64,000 bases of DNA. Source: DASVBE01 sp963770375. Lineage in GTDB: Bacteria; Actinomycetota; Actinomycetes; Streptosporangiales; Streptosporangiaceae. The position numbers and the translations under genes were made by a program. Location: contig CAVYPM010000006.1 in assembly GCA_963770375.1 (NCBI GenBank), positions 248,001-312,000 on the forward strand, written 5' to 3'. Shown one piece after another: positions 34,291 through 43,778 of the stretch. Below the pieces are notes generated by a model. The model was not told the origin of the DNA. It saw nothing but the letters and a program-made list of their open reading frames with translations, and did not search any database. The number at the start of each line of letters is the position of its first letter. Within the stretch, counting starts at the first letter, position 1.

Positions 34291-35204
34291 TGCCCGCTCC
34301 CGCCGCTGGCGGAGAACTGAACGGAACCACTGGTGAGCTCCATGAAGGCTTCCTCCAGTGACGGTCCGGCCTCGTCCAGCCGGTGGATGGGAATCGACGC
34401 GGACGCGGCCAGGTCGCCCACTCGCGCACCGGAGATCCCGGTTATCTGGGCGCCCTGGGGGCCGCTGGAACGAACCGTCGCCCCCGCGCCGCGAAGCAGC
34501 GGGAGGAGGTCGTCCATCCGGGGCGAGGCGATGGTCACGGTGGTGCTGGCCACCCGGGAGACGACCGCGTCCATGCTGCCGTCAGCGAGGATCCGGCCCT
34601 TGCCGATGACCAGCAAGTGGTCGGCGGTCAGTGCCATCTCGCTCATCAGGTGGCTGGACACCAGGACCGTGCGCCCCTCCGCGGCAAGGCGGCGCAGCAG
34701 CGTCCGGATCCACCGGATGCCCTCCGGGTCCAGGCCGTTGACGGGCTCGTCGCACACCAGCACTCCCGGGTCGCCCAGCAGCGCCGCGGCCACCCCCAGT
34801 CGCTGGCTCATGCCCAGTGAGAACGCCTTTGCCCGCTGCCCGGCCACGTCAGTGAGCCCCACCGTCCCCAGCACCTCGTGCACCCGCCGCTTGCCGATCC
34901 CGTTGCTCTGGGCCAGGCAGAGCAGGTGATGGTAGGCGCTGCGCCCGCCGTGCACGGCCCGCACCTCCAGCACCGCGCCAACCTGATGCAGCGGGCGCTT
35001 GAGCTGGCCGTACGGCTGGCCGTTGACCCTGACCGTGCCGGCGGTCGGCCGGTCGAGCCCCATGATCATGCGCATGGTGGTGGACTTGCCTGCGCCGTTG
35101 GGGCCGAGGAACCCGGTCACCAGGCCCGGCCGGACGGTGAAGGAGATCCGGTCGACGGCAGCGGTGCGGCCGTATCTCTTGGTCAGGTTCTGCGCCTCGA
35201 TCAT
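34287..35204 (-). CDS. ABC-2 exporter ATP-binding protein
   Basis: A 305-residue ATPase. Walker A GPNGAGKSTT, signature FSLGMSQRLGVAAALLG, Walker B VLVCDEPVNGLDPEG, and a C-terminal domain ending in FMELTSGSVQFSA. The ATG at 35204 is chosen because MIEAQNLTKRYG is the family start; the frame stays open upstream without coding character. A 133-bp gap separates it from the response regulator. Peptide or drug export and immunity are typical roles. Confidence 0.92.
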   Translation of the reverse strand: MIEAQNLTKRYGRTAAVDRISFTVRPGLVTGFLGPNGAGKSTTMRMIMGLDRPTAGTVRVNGQPYGQLKRPLHQVGAVLEVRAVHGGRSAYHHLLCLAQSNGIGKRRVHEVLGTVGLTDVAGQRAKAFSLGMSQRLGVAAALLGDPGVLVCDEPVNGLDPEGIRWIRTLLRRLAAEGRTVLVSSHLMSEMALTADHLLVIGKGRILADGSMDAVVSRVASTTVTIASPRMDDLLPLLRGAGATVRSSGPQGAQITGISGARVGDLAASASIPIHRLDEAGPSLEEAFMELTSGSVQFSASGGSGQ

Positions 35205-35337
35205 CAGCGTCCCCTCGGCTCGCGATTGCCAGCCACGACCGTACGGACGGCCACCGGTGATGTGATCCCGCTGCGGAGCCGGTTTCCGGCGCCCGCCCCG
35301 GTACCGGAGAGGGAGACACCACCCACGGCGGACCGGG

Positions 35338-36006
35338 TCAGGCGAACGGGGCGTCCCCGGGCACGACGAGCCCGGACTCGTAGGCGAGCACAACGGCCTG
35401 CACCCGGTCACGTAGCCCGAGCTTCATCAGGATGGCGCTCACGTGGCTCTTCACCGTCTGCTCGGCCAGGTGCAGCCGGGCGGCGATCTCGGTGTTGGTC
35501 AGGCCACGGGCCAGCAGGCGGAAGACCTCGCCCTCGCGTGGGGTCAGCGCCGACAGTCCCGGCGGCGGAGAGAGTCTCGCGCGGGTGGCGAACTCGGCGA
35601 TCAGCCGGCGTGTCACCTGGGGAGCGAGCAGGGCGTCCCCGGCCGCGACCACCCGGATCGCTTCCAGGATCTGCGCGGGCACCGCGTCCTTGAGCAGGAA
35701 ACCGCTGGCGCCCGCCCGCAGCGCCTCGTACACGTACTCGTCCAGGTCAAAGGTGGTCAGCACCAGCACATACGGCGCCGTCGGCAGGGACTTCAGCTGA
35801 CGCGTCGCGTCAATGCCGTTCAGCACCGGCATGCGGATATCCATGAGCGCCACGTCGACGGGCTGGCTCGCGGCGAGCCGGACGGCCTCGCGCCCGTCAC
35901 CGGCGGCCCCAACGACCTCCATGTCCGGCTGCGCGGCGCACATCGCGGAGAACCCCAGCCGCACCACGGGCTGATCGTCCGCGATGAGGATCCGGATCAC
36001 GCTCAT
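35338..36006 (-). CDS. NarL-type response regulator
   Basis: A 222-residue regulator. Receiver domain begins IRILIADDQPVVRLGF, with phospho-acceptor Asp56 in ALMDIRMP, and the C-terminal LuxR HTH is LTPREGEVFRLLARGLTNTEIAARL. Its start overlaps the kinase stop (ATGA). The ABC exporter downstream is the obvious candidate target. The truncated regulator at 13660-14287 is a close paralogue. Confidence 0.95.
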   Translation of the reverse strand: MSVIRILIADDQPVVRLGFSAMCAAQPDMEVVGAAGDGREAVRLAASQPVDVALMDIRMPVLNGIDATRQLKSLPTAPYVLVLTTFDLDEYVYEALRAGASGFLLKDAVPAQILEAIRVVAAGDALLAPQVTRRLIAEFATRARLSPPPGLSALTPREGEVFRLLARGLTNTEIAARLHLAEQTVKSHVSAILMKLGLRDRVQAVVLAYESGLVVPGDAPFA

Positions 36007-37340
36007 GTGGCGTGCTCCGGCAGCGGGATGACAGCGGCGACCTCGAACCCGCCGCCGGGAAGTGCGCCCGCCTGCGCCCTGCCGCCGAGCGCGGCCACCC
36101 GCTCGGCGATGCCGCGCAGCCCGAACCCGCCCCCCGGCGGTTCTGCCAGCGCGCCGCCGTCCCGTTCCTGGGCCGCGCGCCCGTGTTCTTCCGGCCGTGC
36201 GGGCCCGGGCCCTGGCCCGGCCCCGGGCCCGCCGCCGTCGTCGCGCACGGTTACCCGCAGATCCCCGTCAGCCACGCGGACGCCGACCCGAACCCGGCTG
36301 CCGGGGGCGTGCCGGCGCGCGTTGGTCAGGGCCTCCTGCACGATCCGGTACACGCAGACCTGCACGAACCCGGGCGGTGCCGGCCCGCGCACCGCAAGTT
36401 CCAGGGTGACGTCCGTGCCGTGGCCCTGCTGGCTTTCCACCAGCTCGGCCAGGCCGTCAAGACCGGGCAGCGGTGTTCCCGCGGCCGGCGCCCCCGGCTC
36501 CCGGAGCGCCCCGAGCACCGTCCGCAGCTCCGTCAGAGCGGTCCTTGCCTGGTCCGCGATCTCGTCGAACGCGGTGACCGCAGCGGGCGGCAGCGAGCCG
36601 GTCACGTAGGAGGCGGTCGCCGCCTTGACCGCGATCAGTGACACGTGATGCGCCACCACGTCATGCAGTTCGCGGGCCAGTTCCACGCGCTCCCGGCTGG
36701 CCGCATCCCGGTCGCGCAGCGCGCGCAGCCGGGAAGCCGCGGCCTGCTGCTCGGCACGGGCCCGCCGGCGGGCACGGACGTTCTCCCCCACCCCCCAGGC
36801 CACGATCGCGATCGCTGCCTCGGCGGCTGTCGCGTCCCAGGGCACCGGGTTGCGCGTGGCCGGCAGGAACACCGACACCACGATCACCAGTTCCATCGCG
36901 GCCAGAGCTCCGACCGCGGCGGCCCGCGGCAGCAGCAGCGGGCAGAGCGCGAGGGTGAGCAGCCAGACCAGCACCAGCACAGGGGTCCACGACAGGCGGC
37001 CGGACAGCAGTATGCCCGCCTGCGCCGTGAGCATGATCGCCAGCGCTGCAGCCGGGCTGCGGCGCAGCGCAGCCAGTGGCGCGGTGGCGGCCACCGCCGC
37101 CACGACGGCGACACGGGCGCTGATGGTGGGATGGTGCTGCAGGCCGGAGAGCACTGCAGCCGCAGTGACGGCAGCGGCGGCGGTGAGCCGGGCGACCCGC
37201 CGGTGCCACCACTGCTGCCCAGTTGCGAGCGCACGGGCCACCAGCGTGCCTGGCCAGGCCATGCCGGGTGCCGCTGTGGGCGTACCCGGGCGCTGGCCGG
37301 GCGAGGCCGCTGCCAGGGGCCAGCGGGCGGTCAGCCGCAT
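36003..37340 (-). CDS. Sensor histidine kinase, HisKA_3 family
   Basis: A 445-residue membrane kinase. Several hydrophobic segments between residues 50 and 185 form the sensor domain. The H-box is RVELARELHDVVAHHVSLIA with His226, followed by the HATPase_c N-box (VQEALTNARRHA) and G-boxes (VRDDGGGPGAG, GGGFGLRGIAERVAALGG). The long Pro/Gly insert between the G-boxes is unusual. The ATG at 37340 is preferred over a longer open frame. It pairs with the regulator that overlaps it. Confidence 0.92.
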   Translation of the reverse strand: MRLTARWPLAAASPGQRPGTPTAAPGMAWPGTLVARALATGQQWWHRRVARLTAAAAVTAAAVLSGLQHHPTISARVAVVAAVAATAPLAALRRSPAAALAIMLTAQAGILLSGRLSWTPVLVLVWLLTLALCPLLLPRAAAVGALAAMELVIVVSVFLPATRNPVPWDATAAEAAIAIVAWGVGENVRARRRARAEQQAAASRLRALRDRDAASRERVELARELHDVVAHHVSLIAVKAATASYVTGSLPPAAVTAFDEIADQARTALTELRTVLGALREPGAPAAGTPLPGLDGLAELVESQQGHGTDVTLELAVRGPAPPGFVQVCVYRIVQEALTNARRHAPGSRVRVGVRVADGDLRVTVRDDGGGPGAGPGPGPARPEEHGRAAQERDGGALAEPPGGGFGLRGIAERVAALGGRAQAGALPGGGFEVAAVIPLPEHAT

Positions 37341-37455
37341 AGCCCCAGCATGCCTGACCCGCGGCCGCGCCTCATCCCGCCCTTGCGGGTGGCCTCCCCC
37401 TACCCGCGTAGGGGACGACGGGGCCGGGCGCCACTGGCCTGGCCGGACAAGTCCC

Positions 37456-38022
37456 TCACCTGGCTTGGTGGCCCGGGGGTGTGGCGTCCTGGCCGAGCGC
37501 CACCGGCCTGGTCTCCAGATCGGGGTGGTGCAGGAAGCTGTCCACGAGCCCGGCTGGCCCGCCGATGCAGCTCCAGTCGTCATCCCAGAGCGTCGAGATC
37601 AGCCAGGAGCGGTCGGCGGGGAAGATCAGGTTGGGCAGGGCACCCTTCCAGAATGACCAGGGGCCGCTCCGGCGCCAGGTGGCGGCCTGCTCCGGGCCCG
37701 CCTCGACCAGCACGTAGTGCCACCCCGAATACAAGGTCACCTTCGGCGCGCCGGGAAAGACGATGTCATCGGCGCCGGTGTCGAGGTAGCCAAGCCACCA
37801 GGGCTGGCTTGCTGACTGCTCGCTCAGCAGCGTGAGCACGGCCCGGTCGTGTTCGTCCTGCCCTTCACCCCCGGGCGGCAGCACGACCGTGGCGTAGGCC
37901 CCGAAGACCGGCGGGATGGCCGAGGTGATGGTCAGGCCTGCCGAGGTTCCGCCGGTGATCCAGGCGACCTCGGCCTCTGTCCCGATGCGCCACATGCGGC
38001 TGTCCCTGGCCAGTCTGACCAT
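37456..38022 (-). CDS. Conserved hypothetical actinobacterial protein
   Basis: A 188-residue soluble protein: VRLARDSRMWRIGTEAEVAWI near the start, then QPWWLGYLDTGADDIVFPGAPKVTLYSGWHYVLVEAGPEQAATWR and FPADRSWLISTLWDDDWSCIGG. I recall similar proteins of unknown function in Streptomyces. Aromatic-rich, no signal peptide. ATG at 38022. It stands alone between the kinase and an MBL-fold gene; no function is claimed. Confidence 0.8.
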   Translation of the reverse strand: MVRLARDSRMWRIGTEAEVAWITGGTSAGLTITSAIPPVFGAYATVVLPPGGEGQDEHDRAVLTLLSEQSASQPWWLGYLDTGADDIVFPGAPKVTLYSGWHYVLVEAGPEQAATWRRSGPWSFWKGALPNLIFPADRSWLISTLWDDDWSCIGGPAGLVDSFLHHPDLETRPVALGQDATPPGHQAR

Positions 38023-38066
38023 GCCTGGCAGCCTAGACGGCGGTGTTTCCGCCGGGGCGAGCGAGC

Positions 38067-38942
38067 CTAGCCGACCGGCGTGACGATCATCTCCGGCAGG
38101 ACGTAGCGGCCCGGCTGACGGTCGTGGGCCTGCAGTGTGCTCTGGAGCTGCTCGAGATGGCCCGTGGTGAGCTCGAGGGGCGGTTCGTCGGGCTGGTAGT
38201 TCCACCCGACCGGGTAGTCCACACCCGCTGTGGTGGTCATCTCGATGTGGCAGCCGAGAAGCCAGGTCACCGGCTTCTGCGCGCACCAGTCGGCCAGCCG
38301 GTCGATCGAGCGGACGAATGCCTCCCAGTCGAAGACGTACAGGCGGCCCGGGTAGATGGTGTCACCGGTGAAGAGGATCCTGCTGTACCGGTCGTAGTAG
38401 GTGACCGCCGCCTCGTGGTGCCCAGGCGTGGCCAGGCAGTCCAGGATGCGGCCGCCGAGATCGACCTGGACCACCGCTTCCGGGTCGTCGGCGAAGCCGA
38501 AATACGGCCACGCGGTATCGCGTTTCGCGCCGACGACGACGGTGTTGGGCCGGTCGGCAAACTGGCCGTCGGCCGCGGTGTGGTCACCGTGCGAGTGCGT
38601 GTGCAGAACGAGCAGCCCGTAGTCGTCCGGATGCGGGTGACCGGCCAGCCAGCCGTCGATGATCGAATCAACGGTGCGGCGCAGCGGGAAGAACTGCGGG
38701 TTCGCGGTAGCGCCGGTGTCGAGCAGGAGGGCCCGGGAGGCTCCGAAGAGCAGGAACATGAACGGCGCCTCGTAGTTCACGGCCTTGTTCTGGCGAAGGA
38801 TGTAGGTGTGCTCGTCGCAGGCGTGAACCTGGATGTCGGGATCGGTGTTGTACTTGGCGGCTTCTGACCCGTGAATCCACGCGACGTCAAGGTCAGGAAC
38901 GGCCCCACCAGCGGGGAAAGCCAGCTCATCCGGCAGCGTCAC
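38067..38942 (-). CDS. MBL-fold metallo-hydrolase
   Basis: A 291-residue enzyme: LHTHSHGDHTAADGQF (metal site 1), ATPGHHEAAV, LFTGDTIYPG and a final histidine in LLGCHIEM. The spacing fits the glyoxalase II/lactonase-like MBL superfamily. No signal peptide. ATG at 38942. Monocistronic as far as visible, 45 bp from the hypothetical gene downstream. Substrate unknown. Confidence 0.92.
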   Translation of the reverse strand: MTLPDELAFPAGGAVPDLDVAWIHGSEAAKYNTDPDIQVHACDEHTYILRQNKAVNYEAPFMFLLFGASRALLLDTGATANPQFFPLRRTVDSIIDGWLAGHPHPDDYGLLVLHTHSHGDHTAADGQFADRPNTVVVGAKRDTAWPYFGFADDPEAVVQVDLGGRILDCLATPGHHEAAVTYYDRYSRILFTGDTIYPGRLYVFDWEAFVRSIDRLADWCAQKPVTWLLGCHIEMTTTAGVDYPVGWNYQPDEPPLELTTGHLEQLQSTLQAHDRQPGRYVLPEMIVTPVG

Positions 38943-39171
38943 GTGGCCTCCAGGTGCGTCGTCTTAGCGGGCCAGGTACGGGACACATCTCGTCCGAGGC
39001 GACCAAGCGCTTACCTGCCGCCAGCGCGAAACTATCAGCTGCCGCGCCGACGCGGACCGGCTAGTACCGGACGATCGCGTCGTCTTAGCCTTGATCGCCT
39101 GGGCGAGAACTTACGGAGTTGATCGCTGGCCGGACGGCCGACGGGCAGATCTCACGGACCGGGATTTGACT
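38943..39171. other. Divergent intergenic region
   Basis: 229 bp between the MBL gene (minus) and the esterase gene (plus). It must carry both promoters, but no convincing -10/-35 pair or palindrome was identified. Confidence 0.5.
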
Positions 39172-39831
39172 ATGCATGATCGACCAGCCGCGGGAGAGGT
39201 CGTCACCGAGGCGCTCGATTACGACGGCGGCCGGCCGGTCACGGTGTACGTCCCGGCAGAGCCGCCCGAGGCAGTCGTGTTCGCCAGTGACGGTCAGTTG
39301 ATCCCGCAATGGGGAGGAGTCCTCGAGGCGGCCGGCGTACCGTCCACGATGATCGTCGGTGTTCACCGCCTGGCCGATGAGACGCTGCGGCTCCATGAGT
39401 ACTCACCGGGCTTTGACCCGGAACGGTTCGCGGCGCACGAGGAGTTTTTCGTCGGGGACGTCCGCCGCTGGGCGCGGTCGCGATTCGGAGTCGCGCTGCC
39501 CGCCGAACGCACCGCGGTGTTCGGTGTCTCCGCGGGTGGAGAGCTGGCGCTCGCGCTGGGGCTTCGGCATCCGGACGTCTACGGTGCGGTCTTCTGCGCC
39601 TCGCCGGGCGCGGGTTACCGTCCGCCTGGGGTGATGCCACGTCCGGTTCCGCGCACGTACCTCGTTGCGGGCACGCTGGAGCCGTTCTTCCTCGAGAACG
39701 CGACCCGGTGGGCGGTCGCACTGCGCGATGCGGGTGCGGACGTTGTGATGGCGGAGCGGGCCGGGTCGCACGGCGGCGCGTTCTGGCGCGAAGAGTTCCC
39801 GCTGATGGTGGCGTGGGCGTTTGGACCGTGA
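39172..39831 (+). CDS. Esterase/enterochelin-esterase-like alpha/beta hydrolase
   Basis: A hydrolase of about 219 residues. The strand VFASDGQLIPQW, nucleophile elbow GVSAGGE (Ser near residue 125) and the late histidine in AGSHGGAFWREE fit the putative-esterase family. The ATG at 39172 gives MHDRPAAGEVV; a TTG at 39091 would add 27 residues. No signal peptide, so cytoplasmic. Substrate unknown. Confidence 0.85.
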   Translation: MHDRPAAGEVVTEALDYDGGRPVTVYVPAEPPEAVVFASDGQLIPQWGGVLEAAGVPSTMIVGVHRLADETLRLHEYSPGFDPERFAAHEEFFVGDVRRWARSRFGVALPAERTAVFGVSAGGELALALGLRHPDVYGAVFCASPGAGYRPPGVMPRPVPRTYLVAGTLEPFFLENATRWAVALRDAGADVVMAERAGSHGGAFWREEFPLMVAWAFGP

Positions 39832-39854
39832 AGCATTGGCTGCACCGGGACAGA

Positions 39855-39890
39855 CTGACCGGTTGCGTCCCGCCGATGAGCTTAGTGAGC
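39855..39890. repeat. 36-bp dispersed repeat, copy 1
   Basis: The segment CTGACCGGTTGCGTCCCGCC... reappears at 50815-50850 with 2 mismatches in 36. This copy lies in the 250-bp gap between the esterase and lysine aminotransferase genes; the other lies 53 bp upstream of a methyltransferase gene. Same orientation on the plus strand in both places. Confidence 0.8.
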
Positions 39891-40081
39891 GCTGGCCAAT
39901 CGTGCTGGCCCGGTCTGGGCTGGCAGCACCGCAGGCCATCTGGCGCCGCACAGGCCGCCGCCGTCCCGGCTGCCGCGGCGGCTGATTGCGGAAGGTTCCC
40001 TGCCTCCAGGGTTTGATGAAGAAGATTGTGCGGCTTAGCCTGCAGATTGCAGGAGTTGCTGCTGGTCTGCTGGGAGGGCTC

Positions 40082-41407
40082 ATGGTGCACGACGATGTCC
40101 GGGGGCGCTTGGCGCGCCATGTGCTGACCGACGGGTTTCATCTCGTCCTGGACCTGCCGCGCAGCGGCGGTTCCTGGATCACTGATGCCCGCGACGGTGA
40201 GCGCTACCTTGACCTGTACTCGTTCTTCGCGTCTGCCCCGCTGGGCATCAACCCTCCCGATATCACTGGTGACCAGGCCTTCCTGGGCCTGCTCGCCCAG
40301 GCGGCCGCGAACAAGCCGACGAACCCGGACATCTATACGGAGGAGTACGCCGACTTCGCCGACGCCTTCGCCCGGGTGCTCGGTGATCCGGCGCTGCCGC
40401 ACCTGTTCTTCATCGAGGGCGGCGCGCTCGCCGTGGAGAACGCGCTGAAGTGCGCGTTCGACTGGAAGAGCAGGCACAACGAGATGCGGGGCCGGTCACC
40501 GGAGCTGGGCACCCGGGTGCTCCACCTGACCCGCGCGTTCCACGGTCGCGGCGGGTACACCCTGTCCCTGACCAACACCGACCCGGTGAAGACCGAGCGC
40601 TTCCCCAAGTTCGACTGGCCCCGCATCGAGGTGCCGGCGATCACCTTCCCCCTCGATGAGCATCTTCCTGAGGTGGTGGCGGCCGAACAGCGCGCACTCG
40701 CCCAGGCGGAGGCGGCCTTCCGCGCGTACCCGCACGACATCGCCTGCTTCATTGCCGAGCCGATCCAGGGGGAGGGCGGGGACAACCACATGCGCCCGGA
40801 ATTCCTCCAGGCGATGCAGCGGCTGTGCCAGGACAACGATGCGCTGTTCGTCCTGGACGAGGTGCAGACCGGGGTGGGGCTGACCGGCACGCCGTGGGCC
40901 TACCAGCAGCTGGGCCTGGCCCCTGACATCGTCGCGTTCGGCAAGAAGGTGCAGCTCGGCGGGATCATGGCCGGGCGCCGGGTGGCCGAGGTCCCCCAGA
41001 ATGTGTTCGCCGTCAGCGGCCGGATCAACTCGACCTGGGGCGGCGGGCTGGCCGACATGGTCCGCAGCCGCCGGCTGCTGGAAGTCATCGAGCGTGACCA
41101 GCTGTTCGGCCGGGTGGCCTCGGTTGGGGCCTGGTTCCTCAGCGAACTGGAAGCGCTCGCCTCCCGTCATCCTGGCCGGGTGTCGAACGTCCGCGGCCGC
41201 GGCCTGATGTGCGCACTGGACCTCCCGGGCGCCACCGAGCGAGATGCACTGGTGACCGCCCTGCGGGAGGACGAGAAGGTTCTCCTGCTGCCGTGCGGCC
41301 CGCGGTCCATCCGCTTCCGCCCCGCGCTGACCATCGAGGAAGATGATCTGGCCCGAGGGCTCAAGGCACTGGACCGGTGCCTGGCCAGGATCCCCGTCCC
41401 CAGCTAG
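40082..41407 (+). CDS. lat: L-lysine 6-transaminase (lysine epsilon-aminotransferase)
   Basis: A 441-residue class III PLP aminotransferase that moves the epsilon-amino group of lysine to 2-oxoglutarate, yielding aminoadipate semialdehyde/piperideine-6-carboxylate. The start MVHDDVRGRLARHVLTDGF and the body (LDLYSFFASAPLGINPP, EPIQGEGGDNHMRPEF, DEVQTGVGLTG) match the Lat family. The PLP lysine is in AFGKKVQLGG. The ATG at 40082 follows GGGAGGG at 40072-40078; upstream in-frame codons look non-coding. The dehydrogenase at 41455 completes the two-step conversion to alpha-aminoadipate. Confidence 0.92.
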   Translation: MVHDDVRGRLARHVLTDGFHLVLDLPRSGGSWITDARDGERYLDLYSFFASAPLGINPPDITGDQAFLGLLAQAAANKPTNPDIYTEEYADFADAFARVLGDPALPHLFFIEGGALAVENALKCAFDWKSRHNEMRGRSPELGTRVLHLTRAFHGRGGYTLSLTNTDPVKTERFPKFDWPRIEVPAITFPLDEHLPEVVAAEQRALAQAEAAFRAYPHDIACFIAEPIQGEGGDNHMRPEFLQAMQRLCQDNDALFVLDEVQTGVGLTGTPWAYQQLGLAPDIVAFGKKVQLGGIMAGRRVAEVPQNVFAVSGRINSTWGGGLADMVRSRRLLEVIERDQLFGRVASVGAWFLSELEALASRHPGRVSNVRGRGLMCALDLPGATERDALVTALREDEKVLLLPCGPRSIRFRPALTIEEDDLARGLKALDRCLARIPVPS

Positions 41408-41454
41408 GGCGAGAGCCACCGTGACGATGAGCCACCGCCAAGGAGAGGCTGAGC

Positions 41455-43011
41455 ATGGCTAGCATTCTTGAGTCGATCATCGGCGGCCGCCCGGCCGGGG
41501 GTTCGCCGGCCGGCACGGTCAGGTCTCCGAACCCGTCGCGCCTCACCGACCTGGTCGCCGAGGTCCAGCTGGCCGACGCCGCCACGTTCGCGGCGGCGTG
41601 CGCCACGGCGAAACGAGCCCAGGAGTCGTGGGCCGGTATCCCGGCGCCCGTCCGCGGCCGGGCCATTGCCGCCATCGGCCGCATCGTCGAGGCCAACAAG
41701 GAGCCGCTGGCCCGCCTGGTCACCCGTGAGCTGGGCAAGCCCTACGCCGAAGCGCTGGGCGAGGTCCAGGAGATCATCGATACCTGTGACTTCTTCCTCG
41801 GCGAAGGGCGGCGCCTGTACGGCCAGACCATCCCGAGCGAGATGCCCGACAAGCAGCTGTTCACCTTCCGGGTCCCGGTCGGCGCGGTGGCGGTTGTGAC
41901 GGCGGGCAACTTCCCGGTCGCTGTGCCGTCCTGGTACCTGGTCCCGGCGCTGGTGGCTGGCAACACCGTGGTCTGGAAGCCAGCCGAATACGCGGCGGCC
42001 TCGGCGAAGGCGCTGTTCGACCTGATCCAGGCGGCCGGGCTGCCTGACGGCGTGCTGAACATCGTGTTTGCGGACGGCCCGGCGACCTTTGCCGGGCTGG
42101 AGCAGGCCCTGCGGGACGGCACGATCGACAAGATCGGGTTCACCGGCTCGACCGCGGTGGGCACCCGCATCGGCGAGCTCGCCGGGCGTCATCTGCAGGT
42201 GCCATGCCTGGAGCTCGGGGGCAAGAACCCCATGGTGATCACGCCGAGCACGGACATCGAGCTGGCCGTGGAAGGGGCGCTGTTCTCCGGTTTCGGCACT
42301 GCGGGGCAGCGGTGCACGTCGCTGGGCACGGTCATCGTGCACGATTCGGTCCACGACGAGTTCATCGCGGCGTTCGCCGCGGCAACCTCGGCCGCCCCCG
42401 TAGGTGACCCGGCCCAGGAGGTGCTCTACGGGCCGATGCTCGACCAGAGGTTCGCCACCCGGTTCGAGGAATACATCGGCTGGATCCAGCCGTACCACAA
42501 GGTGCTCGGCTCGAGCGGGGTAGGCCGGATCAGTGCCGCTAACCCGCGGGCCGGCTTCGTCGGGGACCCGGAGGCAGGGCTCTTCTACCACCCCACGATC
42601 GTGGATGGCGTGCAGCCCGGTGATGCCCTGTTCCGCCAGGAAACCTTCGGCCCGGTGGTGGGCGTCACCACCTACACCGACCTGGCGGACGCGATCGCCC
42701 TGGCCAACGCGCCCGGCTACGGCCTTTCGTCCGCCATCTACACCAGTGACCCGCGGGAGGCCTTTGAGTTCCGGCGGGGAATCAGCGCCGGCATGGTGAG
42801 TGTCAACAACTCCACCTCAGGAGCCGAGGCCCACCTGCCGTTCGGCGGGAACGGCCAGTCAGGTAACGGCAGCCGCCAGTCCGGCATCTGGGTGCTCGAC
42901 CAGTTCACTCGCTGGCAGGCGATGAACTGGGATTACTCTGGCCGCCTGCAGAAGGCGCAGATGGACGTGGCCGACCTGGCTGCCGACCTCAGCTACCGGC
43001 TCGAGGCCTGA
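41455..43011 (+). CDS. Aldehyde dehydrogenase, probable aminoadipate semialdehyde/P6C dehydrogenase
   Basis: A 518-residue NAD-dependent aldehyde dehydrogenase of the ALDH7-like type. Catalytic Glu in LELGGKNP and Cys in GTAGQRCTS are present; substrate-pocket loop SGAEAHLPFGGNGQSGNGSR. It follows lat by 47 bp with AAGGAGAGG before the ATG. In beta-lactam producers the equivalent pair (lat, pcd) makes alpha-aminoadipate. No peptide synthetase gene is near here, so general lysine catabolism is more likely. Confidence 0.9.
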   Translation: MASILESIIGGRPAGGSPAGTVRSPNPSRLTDLVAEVQLADAATFAAACATAKRAQESWAGIPAPVRGRAIAAIGRIVEANKEPLARLVTRELGKPYAEALGEVQEIIDTCDFFLGEGRRLYGQTIPSEMPDKQLFTFRVPVGAVAVVTAGNFPVAVPSWYLVPALVAGNTVVWKPAEYAAASAKALFDLIQAAGLPDGVLNIVFADGPATFAGLEQALRDGTIDKIGFTGSTAVGTRIGELAGRHLQVPCLELGGKNPMVITPSTDIELAVEGALFSGFGTAGQRCTSLGTVIVHDSVHDEFIAAFAAATSAAPVGDPAQEVLYGPMLDQRFATRFEEYIGWIQPYHKVLGSSGVGRISAANPRAGFVGDPEAGLFYHPTIVDGVQPGDALFRQETFGPVVGVTTYTDLADAIALANAPGYGLSSAIYTSDPREAFEFRRGISAGMVSVNNSTSGAEAHLPFGGNGQSGNGSRQSGIWVLDQFTRWQAMNWDYSGRLQKAQMDVADLAADLSYRLEA

Positions 43012-43136
43012 CGATCCCTCATTCAGCGCAAGACCCGCCGGCCAGCCGGGTTCGGCCCAGCTGATACTGCGGCCTGGACCGCGTGCTCGTCGTCGCACGG
43101 CAGGTGCGGGTCGTCGGTGTCCACGATGACCAGGCG

Positions 43137-43592
43137 TCAGCCGCGGGCGACCGAAAATGCCTGCTCGATGGTGATCTCGTGGACCAGTGGGTCGGCGTGG
43201 CGATGTACCAGCTGCCAGTCCGTTCCCTCGCGGCGGAAGACCAGGGTCACTCGCAGCGACCAGTCCTGGTCGGGCAGCCCGCCGACCTCGCCGTGCTGGC
43301 GTTCGATGGCCACCAGAACGACCAGGTCGCCGGACCGGTAGGACTCGAAGACCTCCAGATCCGCCTCACCACCGCCGCGGAAATACTCGGCAAGCGCGTC
43401 AACAGCCTGGTCCGAGTCGTCAAACCCACGCCGGGGCTCCCCGCCCGACGGCGCCATCAGCGTGTAGTCATCAGCGTGCCGGATGAGCGTGAGATACCTG
43501 CGGATATCCCCGCGGATCAGCGCGGAGGCGGCTTCCGCCGTCCGCTCGACGAGGTCGGTGAGCTCCTGGTCGGTGACATTGCCTTCGCCCAT
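43137..43592 (-). CDS. SnoaL/DUF4440-like NTF2-fold protein
   Basis: A protein of about 151 residues: helix ALIRGDIRRYLTLIRHADDYTLMAPSGGEP, then YRSGDLVVLVAIERQHGEVGGLP, LRVTLVFRREGTDWQLVHRHADPL, the pattern of a DUF4440/SnoaL-like fold. ATG at 43592 chosen from context; longer in-frame starts exist at 43620 and beyond. It converges with the aldehyde dehydrogenase gene. Function unknown. Confidence 0.82.
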   Translation of the reverse strand: MGEGNVTDQELTDLVERTAEAASALIRGDIRRYLTLIRHADDYTLMAPSGGEPRRGFDDSDQAVDALAEYFRGGGEADLEVFESYRSGDLVVLVAIERQHGEVGGLPDQDWSLRVTLVFRREGTDWQLVHRHADPLVHEITIEQAFSVARG

Positions 43593-43742
43593 CTCCTCAT
43601 CCCTCCCGGTCCGCCGCAGCATGCCCGATGGTATCCGTCCGAATGCCCGGCCGGCCCGCCGCTCTTGAGGCATTGACCCAGACCCGCCCGGGCCTCGCCT
43701 GGCATACCGAGACGAACAGGCAGCGACGGCCCAGGGCAGACC

Positions 43743-43771
43743 TTGTTCTTGAACGATCGTTCTTGTATTGT
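43743..43771 (+). promoter_or_regulatory. Promoter with operator palindrome in the spacer
   Basis: TTGTTC at 43743-43748, 17 bp, TATTGT at 43766-43771 is a good actinobacterial sigma-A promoter. The spacer contains the perfect 12-bp palindrome GAACGATCGTTC (43751-43762), a typical place for TetR-type repression. Its start site would fall at about the GTG at 43779. Confidence 0.65.
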
Positions 43772-43778
43772 CGTGGCT

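Noticed and set aside
40082..43011. Start of a cephamycin-type biosynthetic cluster
   Set aside because: No ACV synthetase, IPNS or related genes occur on either side.
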